Position numbers and translations under genes: made by a program. From Lachnospiraceae bacterium (GTDB taxonomy: Bacteria > Bacillota > Clostridia > Lachnospirales > Lachnospiraceae), in assembly GCA_024693845.1 (NCBI GenBank), contig JAILKJ010000063.1, positions 1 to 64,000 on the forward strand: 64,000 bases of DNA, written 5' to 3'. The notes below the pieces were generated by a model. The model did no database searches. It was not told the origin of the DNA and saw only the letters and a program-made list of their open reading frames with translations. This document shows positions 26,185 to 34,157 of this stretch, in pieces. How positions within the stretch are numbered: the first letter of the stretch is position 1; the number at the start of each line of letters is the position of its first letter.

Positions 26185-29175
26185 TTACAGATTTTTCAAT
26201 TTAATACTTTTACTCAGGCCCTTTTTGCGGAACCAGGCCAGGTATTTCTTCTTCATCTTCTTAGGCACCTTGATGATAACGCCCTTCTTAAGGCCCTTGA
26301 AGGCGCCACTGCCGATGGAAGAGAGCTTCAGTTTCTTGCTCTTGATCTTCAGTACCTTTGCCTTACTGCCGCGGAAGGCGTTTTTACCGATCTTCGTAAT
26401 GTTCACGGAAAGGGTAATGCTGGTTGCCTTGGAATTCTTGAAGGCGTTATCCGCAATGGCTGTTACCTTGTAGGTCACATTGCCGACCTTGACGGTAGCG
26501 GGAACCGTAATGCTCTTGGCCTTCTTATCCGCCACATTCTGGTAAGTTACCGTGGGCGCCTTGCTGTCGGAGGAGCTGACTTTGTAAACTGCTTTGGGAT
26601 CACTGGTGGTAGCAGGATCCAGCTTCGTTCCCTTGGGAGCGGGTGTGTCGGCTTTCTGCGTGGTTCCGCCTCCTGCGGGTTCGTCTTTTTCTTTGCCGCC
26701 GGAGGAAGTATTGCCGCCCGGCTGGGGTTTATCGACGGGATCTTCGACAGGATCATCCTCTGTCTTCATAAGGAACAGGCCTTCCCGACCGGTTCCGGTC
26801 CATTTGGTCCCGTTCCACAGGAAGCTGTCTGCCGCACCGTAACCGATGTAAGCATTATTAACAACGCTTCCGTTATTGGTCATGATCGGGGTCTTCTCCG
26901 GATAGTAATTCTTGGTCATCACCAAAGGCATGTTATAATCCGCAGTGGAATCCTCTGCGTAAGAAAGGGTGATCGTTCCATTATTGACACACTCCGTTTC
27001 CTGACCGAAGGCGATCCCCACGCCCGATCTGGCGTTATTTACGTTGATCTCTCCGGAAGGTCCGTTGACCAGCCTGCCTCTTTGCGCTGTATCGTAGGAT
27101 TTTTGTGTATTATTGCAATCTTCGGGATCAAAAAACATCCGATCCACAAACATGCCAAGTCCGCCATAATTGTTCAGGATAAACTTATTGTTATTGATCC
27201 ATTCACCCTCATAGACCTGGATGCCGCCGCCGCGGGAGGAAAAGGAGGTGTACTCGGAAGATCCCTGACAGGGGTATTTGCCGTTTTTGTTTGTTACACG
27301 GATCACACCTTCATTAACAAGACTTGCATACCGGACAGCAAAAGCATAACTGCCATTATAGATGGTATTATCGGATTCCTTAGTGGTAAGACTGATGGTT
27401 CCGTTGTTTAGGAAAGGATGCTGCAGGCCCCGATCATGCTGATACACGGAGCTGCTTCCTTCCATCGAAAGCTTTACATTATCGCCGAAGGTCATGATCC
27501 CGTTGTTTCGGAAACCGACATATCGCATATCTCCCATAGTACTCGGCGATTCCGAATACTCATTCTGAAGACGCCACATTCCGTACTGCATATCCATATA
27601 GAACTCACCGAAGCTTCCCGTTATCTTCCCGCATCCGGCATTGAAGAGCACCTGATGTACACTCAGTCTTCGCCGATAGGAGTAGTCCCTTGTTCTGTCA
27701 AAATCCGCTTTGTCGGCAAAAGTGATGGTTCCATGGTTATACAGGTAATCACAATCGAGCAGGGAGCTATTATCAACGTTGATCGTTGCCTGAGGCTGAA
27801 CTGCTATGCTGGCATACCTCAGCTCCGCTTTATTCTTGAGAATCAGACTGCCGCCATCCTGAATGGTGATGGGCATATTGAGCATCTCCCAGTTCACGCC
27901 GCAGGACATGCAAACCGAATCAAAGGTAAGGGTAGCTCCGTTTTGTACAATAATAAAATCGCTTTCTCCGGGCTGCGATGACTTATAGCCCGGGAAACTT
28001 GCCACGCCGGTCTCCGAATTGTAAGAACATTTTTTATATTGATCACCTATACTATCAACGATCTGCTTGGTTTCCTGCGCTGTCAGCATAACATTTCCTT
28101 TTACGATAACAAAGGATGTGTTCTGATCCAGCAAGGCAGTGATAAAGCCTTCCGCCGTTGTGACAACAACGGGGGGATTCTCATAATCTCCCGCCGAATT
28201 ATTTCCATCGTAATTCCACGGATAATATATATTGTCACTGATATTCTTATCACCCCGGTAAGATGTTTCCTGTTCATTCACAAATACCGGATGCAGATTA
28301 AGCGGTTGATCAACCACATAGTTATTTGTGATCTTAGTATTATCCTGATCTTCATAATAGGAAAGCGCATAACCCGGGGACGTGATATGCCGGTTGTCAT
28401 ATCCCACTTGATAATTCAATACACTCTCGGGAAGTCTAATGTCCCCGTCCGGTCTGCTTTCAACGATTCCCGGTTCATCATACTTACCCGCCTTAGTGAT
28501 AAAGGGATCCGGAAGCTCCGGTGATTCGTGATCGCCCTGTTCAAAGGATATAGTGTAGAGCTTTAATTCACACAAGCCACTGGCACCTGTCTTTACTTCC
28601 TTTCGCGTAGGTGTATTGTCATAACAAACGATATCATTGTAGACCTGTGTCTCCGCAGCTTCATAAAGGAAATAGTAGCCGTTAACAAAATATCCGTCAT
28701 TACTCAAATAGTCTTTACTGATCGTATAGACGCCCGGCTCCGCGGTTGACTCAACAAAGGAAACGAATCTGTGATCATTATCCTCTCCCAGCGCCTGAAC
28801 CTCTGTTAATGTTTTATAGTTATTATCCCGCGTTTCCTTGCTGTAATAAAACTGTGCTCCGCTAAATGGTTTATCATCCAAAGTAATGTAAACGCCTACC
28901 AGATTATTCGCACTCAGCGTTTCAACAAATTCAGCATCCGGCACATTCTCAGCCGAGAGCGCTTCCACATCTGCTTCAAATACCTCATCCGCTTCAGCGG
29001 TCTCTTCCGTTTCGACCGCCTCCACTGCTTCATTCAAGGAAACGCTGACTCCAATGGTCTCCTTGCTCTGCTCAGTCTCCTCGGCAAGAACGCCTGCCGG
29101 TGCGATCGCCGTTACTGTCAGTGCAAGGCTCATAAATACGGCCAGCATTTTTCCTAAATCTCTTGTTATCCTCAT
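26185..29175 (-). CDS. Secreted beta-solenoid protein with C-terminal LRR module
   Basis: 996 aa. Signal peptide 1-31 (MLAVFMSLALTVTAIAP, cleavage near VLA), then an acidic Glu/Ala/Val stretch. Residues about 90-240 look like an Ig/Cna-like fold (GVYITLDDKPFSGAQFYYSK). The middle (about 350-760) carries irregular solenoid turns of the form NNGTIxL (NHGTITF, NNGIMTFGDN, NNGTISLTTK, NEGVIRVTNK, NNGTITLSY). A Pro/Gly/Asp linker follows, then the shared module from about 861 (KVTAIADNAFKN, IGKNAFRGS) with a basic end. It starts 22 nt after the 687-aa gene with AAAGGGGG as its site, and runs into the small membrane gene and feoB. The ligand is unknown. Confidence 0.88.
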   Translation of the reverse strand: MRITRDLGKMLAVFMSLALTVTAIAPAGVLAEETEQSKETIGVSVSLNEAVEAVETEETAEADEVFEADVEALSAENVPDAEFVETLSANNLVGVYITLDDKPFSGAQFYYSKETRDNNYKTLTEVQALGEDNDHRFVSFVESTAEPGVYTISKDYLSNDGYFVNGYYFLYEAAETQVYNDIVCYDNTPTRKEVKTGASGLCELKLYTISFEQGDHESPELPDPFITKAGKYDEPGIVESRPDGDIRLPESVLNYQVGYDNRHITSPGYALSYYEDQDNTKITNNYVVDQPLNLHPVFVNEQETSYRGDKNISDNIYYPWNYDGNNSAGDYENPPVVVTTAEGFITALLDQNTSFVIVKGNVMLTAQETKQIVDSIGDQYKKCSYNSETGVASFPGYKSSQPGESDFIIVQNGATLTFDSVCMSCGVNWEMLNMPITIQDGGSLILKNKAELRYASIAVQPQATINVDNSSLLDCDYLYNHGTITFADKADFDRTRDYSYRRRLSVHQVLFNAGCGKITGSFGEFYMDMQYGMWRLQNEYSESPSTMGDMRYVGFRNNGIMTFGDNVKLSMEGSSSVYQHDRGLQHPFLNNGTISLTTKESDNTIYNGSYAFAVRYASLVNEGVIRVTNKNGKYPCQGSSEYTSFSSRGGGIQVYEGEWINNNKFILNNYGGLGMFVDRMFFDPEDCNNTQKSYDTAQRGRLVNGPSGEINVNNARSGVGIAFGQETECVNNGTITLSYAEDSTADYNMPLVMTKNYYPEKTPIMTNNGSVVNNAYIGYGAADSFLWNGTKWTGTGREGLFLMKTEDDPVEDPVDKPQPGGNTSSGGKEKDEPAGGGTTQKADTPAPKGTKLDPATTSDPKAVYKVSSSDSKAPTVTYQNVADKKAKSITVPATVKVGNVTYKVTAIADNAFKNSKATSITLSVNITKIGKNAFRGSKAKVLKIKSKKLKLSSIGSGAFKGLKKGVIIKVPKKMKKKYLAWFRKKGLSKSIKLKNL

Positions 29176-29197
29176 TTATTTATCCCCCTTTGATGGT

Positions 29198-31261
29198 TTA
29201 TTTGATCTTTCGGTTCTTGGGTGCGTTTCCGGTTTTGATCATCTTCGTGTATTTCTTCAGCTTGGTCTTGTTCTTGGTGATCTTGGCCGGGAGCTTGAAA
29301 GTTGCTGTTTTCTGGATGGACTTAAAGGCCCCTTTGCCGATGCTCTTCAGATTAACGGTCTTGATCGTGACCTTTTTGAGCTTGCCACAGCCGTTGAAGG
29401 CATTTTTACCGATGGAGGTTACGTTCTTGCCGATCACGGCAGACGTTGCTTTTTTCTGTCCCTTGAAGGCAGTGGCTGCGATACTAGTCACTTTGTATTT
29501 TCCCGACTTGCCGGTTACCGTATCCGGAACGGTGATCTTCTTCAGAGAGCTCTTCTTTGTTCCGGTGAGTATAACGCTATCCTTCGATACAACCTTATAG
29601 GTGTAACCGTCTTTCTCGAAGGTCTGCTCTGTGGTTTCGGTGTCATTCTGCGGATTGTCCTGTTTCAGGGCTGTCGATGATTTGGCCGTGGTCTTGGCTC
29701 CGACACTTGCCGCATAATCTGCAGCCGCCGATCCATCCGTGGTCTTGATCTCCACCTTGCTGCTTCCCTTGATGATATCTTTGCCGATCACCCTGACAGA
29801 GTCAGGGATCGAAAGGGTGGTCAGATTGGGACAGCTTGCAAAAGCGCCGTCGCCGATACTTTTGACGGTATCACTGACATAGGCTGCTTGCAGGTTGTTC
29901 ATTCCGTAGAAGGCATTCGAGCCGACTGATGTCACCCGTTTCTCGATCGTAACGGTCTGTGCATCCTTGGCGACGTCTTTCCAGGGTGCACTGTAATCGG
30001 GATAGTTATCCATATTGCCGAATCCGGTGATGACCAGCTCTTTACCCGCCGCATCATAATACCATTTCAGGTTATCTCCGCAGCTTCCTCCGTTGGTAAA
30101 TGCATAGGGAATACCGTTGTTAAGTGCCCATTCATAAGCATAGGACGGAGCAGTGACATAGAGGACCACATTGTTTGAATTCTCAAACACGGGCGATACG
30201 ATCTTGTTAACGGAAGCCGGGATCACAACCTTCTCAAGAGCAGGGCAATCGTTCATATGATAGACACCTTTTACCCCGTCGGGGATCGTAATGGTCTTAA
30301 GGCTCTTACACTTGTCTATGCAGGCGAAGTAATCACTCGTCCGGGCAGGTAAACGAAGATCCGTAAGTGCATCACATCCGTAGAACGCTTTGTTCATCAG
30401 ACTGACAGTCTGGGTGCAAGCGGACAGATCCACCTTAGAAAGTTTACTGCAGCCGGAAAAGGCCTCCTGATCTATTGATTGAATGCTTGTAGGAAAATTC
30501 ACGGTCGTCAGTTTACAGCAACCGGCAAAAGCAGATTGCTGAACAGCGGTCAGGCCCTCCGGCATAGAGACGCTCTTTATACTACTGCAGCCGGAAAAAG
30601 CTTCTACTGCGATACTCTTTGTTCCGGAAGGAACCGTGAAAGAAATCAGGGAACTGCATCCCTTAAACGCCTCATCTTCAATGGCAGCATTCGAGGTAAT
30701 AAAATCAAAACCGGTGGGGAATAACACCGATACCAGATAGGGACAGTTTTCGAAGGTTCTCGGCATGATTCGACTCTTTGCCAAAGCAGGCCAGGAAAAC
30801 GTCTGAAATCCCGCACCGGCAAAGGCTCCGGTTCCGATATAAGATACCGAGGAAGGGACTTCAAAATCCGGATTTGTTTTTCCGAGATTCGGACAGCCGC
30901 TAAAACAGCCTTCTTTGATATCTGTCAGAGAGTTTCCGTTGAAATATACTTTATCAAGCTTTGGGCAATCGGCAAATGCATACGCTCCAAGCTTGGTAAC
31001 TCCGCTTTTGATATTGACAGCTTCAATTCGGTCACGATATGAATCCCATGCGTAATCCTCCTTTTTTTCTCCCAGCATGACAGATGTTCCTCCGCTGGTA
31101 CGTATATTGATTGTAAGTACTTTATTCACAGGATCAAAGGTATAATTCAAACCATATTGATCGTCGCCCGAATACGACTCCGCGTACACTTTCATCCCGC
31201 CAACCGACAGAAAACACATCAGCAATACCATAAACAGAATCCGAATCGAATGCTTCCTCAT
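29198..31261 (-). CDS. BspA-type LRR surface protein, first gene of the feo-linked row
   Basis: 687 aa. Signal peptide 1-27 (LFMVLLMCFLSVGGM, cleavage after VYA). About residues 60-540 are LRR_5 repeats, often with Cys (YAFADCPKLDKVYFNGNSL, AFSGCSSIKSVSMPEGLTAV, AFAGCCKLTTVNFPTSIQSI). One interruption (SCGDNLKWYYDAAGKELVITGFG) repeats the beginning of the mature protein, as often seen in BspA proteins. The shared basic C-terminal module covers about 549-687. GAGGAGGG lies before ATG 31261. It likely binds a host, plant or protein ligand at the surface. Co-transcription with feoB is inferred from the 22, 18 and 12-nt gaps. Confidence 0.9.
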   Translation of the reverse strand: MRKHSIRILFMVLLMCFLSVGGMKVYAESYSGDDQYGLNYTFDPVNKVLTINIRTSGGTSVMLGEKKEDYAWDSYRDRIEAVNIKSGVTKLGAYAFADCPKLDKVYFNGNSLTDIKEGCFSGCPNLGKTNPDFEVPSSVSYIGTGAFAGAGFQTFSWPALAKSRIMPRTFENCPYLVSVLFPTGFDFITSNAAIEDEAFKGCSSLISFTVPSGTKSIAVEAFSGCSSIKSVSMPEGLTAVQQSAFAGCCKLTTVNFPTSIQSIDQEAFSGCSKLSKVDLSACTQTVSLMNKAFYGCDALTDLRLPARTSDYFACIDKCKSLKTITIPDGVKGVYHMNDCPALEKVVIPASVNKIVSPVFENSNNVVLYVTAPSYAYEWALNNGIPYAFTNGGSCGDNLKWYYDAAGKELVITGFGNMDNYPDYSAPWKDVAKDAQTVTIEKRVTSVGSNAFYGMNNLQAAYVSDTVKSIGDGAFASCPNLTTLSIPDSVRVIGKDIIKGSSKVEIKTTDGSAAADYAASVGAKTTAKSSTALKQDNPQNDTETTEQTFEKDGYTYKVVSKDSVILTGTKKSSLKKITVPDTVTGKSGKYKVTSIAATAFKGQKKATSAVIGKNVTSIGKNAFNGCGKLKKVTIKTVNLKSIGKGAFKSIQKTATFKLPAKITKNKTKLKKYTKMIKTGNAPKNRKIK

Positions 31262-31287
31262 AGACTATCCCTCCTCTTTTCATCTAT

Positions 31288-31354
31288 ATCATAACAACTT
31301 TATGATTCGTTAACGCCTCATTCCCATCATAATCTATTCAGTCCTTTAAAACAA
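31288..31354 (-). promoter_or_regulatory. Promoter and palindromic operator candidate before the LRR-feo row
   Basis: On the minus strand TTGTTT (31349-31354), 17-bp spacer, TATGAT (31326-31331). Downstream lies a perfect ATCATAA-N5-TTATGAT inverted repeat (31288-31306), 27 bp before the start codon. It is AT-rich like a metalloregulator site but does not match the classical Fur box arrangement. Confidence 0.5.
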
Positions 31355-31375
31355 GGGTGATCTATGAGTGCATAC

Positions 31376-31405
31376 AAAAGCCTCTCCCCAAGTAGCGGGA
31401 GAGGC
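31376..31405 (-). terminator. Terminator after the anti-sigma gene
   Basis: GCCTCTCCC and GGGAGAGGC (31397-31405 with 31380-31388) form a 9-bp perfect stem followed by TTTTG on the minus strand. It separates the sigma/anti-sigma operon from the LRR-feo row. Confidence 0.75.
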
Positions 31406-31447
31406 TGGCGTTGCTTTTTCCTTTAATCTTTGTCCTTTACTCTTCGA

Positions 31448-32179
31448 TCATTCTACAATCTTCAGATCCTTTTCAGCCTTCTCAAGCCAGGCGGGAAGGT
31501 CTTCGGATTCGTTCAGAGCAGCTTCATCGGTCTCCTCATATACACAGACGGCTTCTGTTTTGCCGGTGCCTTCATCGGTATGGTTCACAACGGTGACCTT
31601 GCCAATCTTCTCAGCGTCATCCATGTTGGCGGTGATGGTATCGCTCTTCATATTGAAGATGCATTTGCCCTCCTCATCCAGAATGTACTCTGCCCAGCCG
31701 GGATTCTCGATGCTGCCGCCTGCCAATACGATATGACGGTAGCCGTTCTCATCCTTGTACTCCTTCTCGAAATAGGAATCACCGTTACAGTAATCGGTGA
31801 TGTCTTCCTTCGTATCCTCGAAGTTAAAGTACACTCTGCCGTCTTCCACGCTGCAGTATTCCTTCTCCTGATCGGTATTGATCGTGATCTCACTCTGTGA
31901 CACATTGGGGTCTGTCTGTACATAATCCTTCATCGTGATCTGAATGCCGTTTCCGGTATGAATATCCAGCACCTTTGCGATCCAGGGCTCGCCACTCTGC
32001 GCATACGTTATGATGTTAGAACCCAGGAACAGGAATGAGAAAACGAAAGCGGTATAGAATCCTTTTTTCATCTTCTGCTTCTGCTGCATGTGTCTCCTTT
32101 TCATCAGCGAATCCACTGTGATCTCGGAGCCGCCATCCAACGTATCCATTGCTCTTTTATAACTATCCTGATCAATCAT
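31448..32179 (-). CDS. Probable anti-sigma factor, single-pass membrane protein
   Basis: 243 aa. A basic cytosolic N-terminus (about 1-38, MKRRHMQQKQKMKKG) is followed by one membrane segment (about 41-60, FYTAFVFSFLFLGSNIITYA) and an acidic extracytoplasmic domain with two Cys residues of unknown function. The start overlaps the ECF sigma stop by 8 nt (coupled translation), the usual arrangement for a cognate anti-sigma factor. No zinc-binding anti-sigma HxxxCxxC motif is present, so the inhibitory N-terminus is of another type. Assignment rests on context and topology. Confidence 0.75.
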   Translation of the reverse strand: MIDQDSYKRAMDTLDGGSEITVDSLMKRRHMQQKQKMKKGFYTAFVFSFLFLGSNIITYAQSGEPWIAKVLDIHTGNGIQITMKDYVQTDPNVSQSEITINTDQEKEYCSVEDGRVYFNFEDTKEDITDYCNGDSYFEKEYKDENGYRHIVLAGGSIENPGWAEYILDEEGKCIFNMKSDTITANMDDAEKIGKVTVVNHTDEGTGKTEAVCVYEETDEAALNESEDLPAWLEKAEKDLKIVE

Positions 32180-32651
32180 AAACCAAGTCCTCCTCTAAAC
32201 TGTCCTTTAGCATATTCCGGCCTCTGGATAACCGGGTCTTAACGCTTCCCTCCGAGATCCTCAGAATCTGAGCGATCTCTGATACCGAATACTCCTCATA
32301 GTAGAAAAGATGAAGCACGATACGGTATTTTGGGGGAAGCTTCATGACCTCGGTCAGAAGCCACGTGTCTTCATTCTGCGTTGCAGCAAGGGATTCCTCC
32401 AGATCCTCTATGGAAACGCTGTTCCATTTCCACAGCCGTCTGTTTAAATCCTTTGCCTTATTGATTGCTACTCGCAGAAGCCATGCCTTGATATGCTCGG
32501 GCGACGAAAACTCTTTTTTGCTTATGTGATACTTCAAAAATGTATCCTGAACTACATCATCTGCATCCGAGGTGTTCTGACATATGCTGAACGCTGCAGC
32601 AAACAGGTGTTTCTGATGTTGTCTGATCAGATCTTCCACCGGTTCTCTCAT
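32172..32651 (-). CDS. ECF-type sigma factor
   Basis: 159 aa from ATG 32651 (MREPVEDLIRQHQKHLF). Region 2 is visible as AAAFSICQNTSDADDVVQDTFLKYH with the following KAWLLRVAINKAKDLNR. Region 4 is LPPKYRIVLHLFYYEEYSVSEIAQILRISEGSVKTRLSRGR. No region 3, as expected. The upstream AAGGAG is 13 nt from the ATG, rather far, and a GTG at 32693 gives a longer frame without a better site, so the start is slightly uncertain. It directs RNA polymerase to an envelope or stress regulon and is probably held by the overlapping membrane protein. Confidence 0.93.
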   Translation of the reverse strand: MREPVEDLIRQHQKHLFAAAFSICQNTSDADDVVQDTFLKYHISKKEFSSPEHIKAWLLRVAINKAKDLNRRLWKWNSVSIEDLEESLAATQNEDTWLLTEVMKLPPKYRIVLHLFYYEEYSVSEIAQILRISEGSVKTRLSRGRNMLKDSLEEDLVYD

Positions 32652-32694
32652 AATTACAGGTTGTCTCCTTCCTTGTTCTAAAAGGCCTTTCACT

Positions 32695-32726
32695 TATTAT
32701 ACGACTGTGCATCCCAAAAGGTTACA
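32695..32726 (-). promoter_or_regulatory. ECF-type promoter overlapping a sigma-A -10 box
   Basis: TGTAAC (32721-32726), 17-bp spacer, CGTA (32700-32703), matching the ECF -35 AAC and -10 CGT pattern. The CGTA runs into TATAAT, a sigma-A -10, so both basal and self-activated transcription of the sigma operon are plausible. Confidence 0.6.
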
Positions 32727-32743
32727 ACAATTCAAAAATATAT

Positions 32744-32771
32744 AAAAAAGAGACCGCCTTCCGCGGTCTCT
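32744..32771 (-). terminator. Terminator after the SleB hydrolase gene
   Basis: Perfect 9-bp stem AGAGACCGC/GCGGTCTCT (32763-32771 with 32749-32757), five-base loop, then TTTTTTATA on the minus strand. Confidence 0.9.
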
Positions 32772-32796
32772 TGTCATATTCATATTTGATTGCTTC

Positions 32797-33993
32797 TTAC
32801 CAGAAGCTGTGGTTTCCGATCACGATGCTGCCGCCGGAACCGCCACCAAAGTGCATTGCTCCGCCTACGTTGCTCTGACCGCTGATAGCAGCCTGTGCAG
32901 CCTGGATGCAGGAAGCGGAAGGACCGGATGCCAGAACGCTTGCCACTCTGCCGTTGGTTGCGGGAGGGAACTGGCTGGGCTGATTGATAACGCCGCTTAC
33001 CGTGCTGGGATAGGAACCGCTGCGTACACGGTTCATAACTACCGCACCTACTGCCAGCTGACCTTCGTAGCACTCTCTTCCTGCCTCGCACTGGATCAGT
33101 GCTGCAAGAAGGGTAACATCATTGGCTGCGGATGCAACCGCGCCTCTGTCGGTGGTAACCTTGCCTGCCTTCTTAGCCTTGGCTTCCTTCTCTGCCTTAG
33201 CCTTCTCAGCCTTTGCCTTCTCCTCGGCAGCGATCTGCTCGCTGGTCTTACCGGTAGGCACGCTGTAGGAAAGCTCTACAAACTCGGATGCTACATATCC
33301 GATCTCACCATCATATTTAACACTTACCCAGTCACCCAGATCTTCTACAGCCTTGAGAACCTTGCCCTCTTCAGCCAGATCCAGAATAGCGGCATCTTCA
33401 CTCTGCTCCTTACGGATACGAAGACCGCCTGTCATGACCGTTGCTTCCATAGATACTACTTCATCATATAATGCCTTGGCTTCCTCACCGAACAGAAGGA
33501 ACTCATCCTTGGTCCAGCCATCAAGATCACCACTGGAAAGTCTGGTCCAGCCATCCTTCTGCTCCAGGATCTTACCGCCACAGTCAGCAAAAAGCTTACC
33601 TGCTACGGGAGCTTCCTCGGAAGGCTCCTGGCGAACATTAACGGCATCCGTAACATTGGCCATTACAAGGTCCGCGAACTCATCTTCCACATCAGTCTCT
33701 ATGGTATCCAGTTCCTCTTCGTCTGCCAGTGCATCCTCTGCGGGAACCTTATCATCGGTAACGATCTCATCCTGTGCGGGCTCGTCTGCTGTTGCAGTCA
33801 TGGCTGCATGAACACCGGCTCCCAGCATCAGATCAGCTTCATCCTCGGAAGCGGCCAGAAACAGGCTTCCCACGCCGGCGTGCAGCTCCTTGTCCGCATC
33901 ATCCGCAAGGGCGGGAACAGAGGAGATCACTACTGCAGTCACGAGCATCAGGGTGATCACTATTCTGTTGTGTTTGCTAAACATACGCTTCAT
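32797..33993 (-). CDS. Secreted SleB/CwlJ-type wall hydrolase with two SH3b domains
   Basis: 398 aa from ATG 33993 (GGAG six bases upstream). Signal peptide 1-31 (RIVITLMLVTAVVISSVPALA), an acidic region, two bacterial SH3 domains (about 112-165, VTDAVNVRQEPSEE, and 185-240, GGLRIRKEQSED), and a Lys/Glu/Ala helix (EEKAKAEKAKAEKEAKAKKA). The Hydrolase_2 domain is 288-398, with the conserved QCEAGRECYEGQLAVGAVVMNRV (probable catalytic Glu303) and C-terminal AMHFGG. SleB-type enzymes cleave cortex or wall peptidoglycan, and the SH3 domains suggest wall binding. Nothing shows that it is sporulation-specific. It sits directly upstream of the ECF sigma gene. Confidence 0.92.
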   Translation of the reverse strand: MKRMFSKHNRIVITLMLVTAVVISSVPALADDADKELHAGVGSLFLAASEDEADLMLGAGVHAAMTATADEPAQDEIVTDDKVPAEDALADEEELDTIETDVEDEFADLVMANVTDAVNVRQEPSEEAPVAGKLFADCGGKILEQKDGWTRLSSGDLDGWTKDEFLLFGEEAKALYDEVVSMEATVMTGGLRIRKEQSEDAAILDLAEEGKVLKAVEDLGDWVSVKYDGEIGYVASEFVELSYSVPTGKTSEQIAAEEKAKAEKAKAEKEAKAKKAGKVTTDRGAVASAANDVTLLAALIQCEAGRECYEGQLAVGAVVMNRVRSGSYPSTVSGVINQPSQFPPATNGRVASVLASGPSASCIQAAQAAISGQSNVGGAMHFGGGSGGSIVIGNHSFW

Positions 33994-34016
33994 TACTGTC
34001 TCCGAACCATAGTTGC

Positions 34017-34074
34017 GTAACAATTTTGTAACAACTCGTAAGGGTATCTTAACAAAATCGATATAAAAAGTCAA
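34017..34074 (-). promoter_or_regulatory. Promoter of the SleB gene with GTAACAA direct repeats
   Basis: TTGACT (34069-34074), 17-bp spacer, TAAGAT (34046-34051) on the minus strand. Downstream, two GTAACAA copies (34017-34023 and 34028-34034, plus-strand reading) are exactly 11 bp apart, one helix turn, and may be a regulator site. Confidence 0.6.
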
Positions 34075-34157
34075 ATTTTGGGGTCAGAAATGGCGCTTTG
34101 CATGAAAAAAAAGACAATAAACACTTAAAAAACGGCAGATATTGAATTGAAGAATTG

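Noticed and set aside
26065..27411. 448-codon plus-strand frame opposite the solenoid surface protein
   Set aside because: No ribosome site, and the composition is of a complement of repeat coding sequence. The minus strand has a signal peptide and the shared tail.
8832..31261. Surface-gene cluster as a mobile element or prophage
   Set aside because: No integrase, transposase, tRNA-end duplication, inverted terminal repeat or phage gene was seen, and base composition does not shift visibly.
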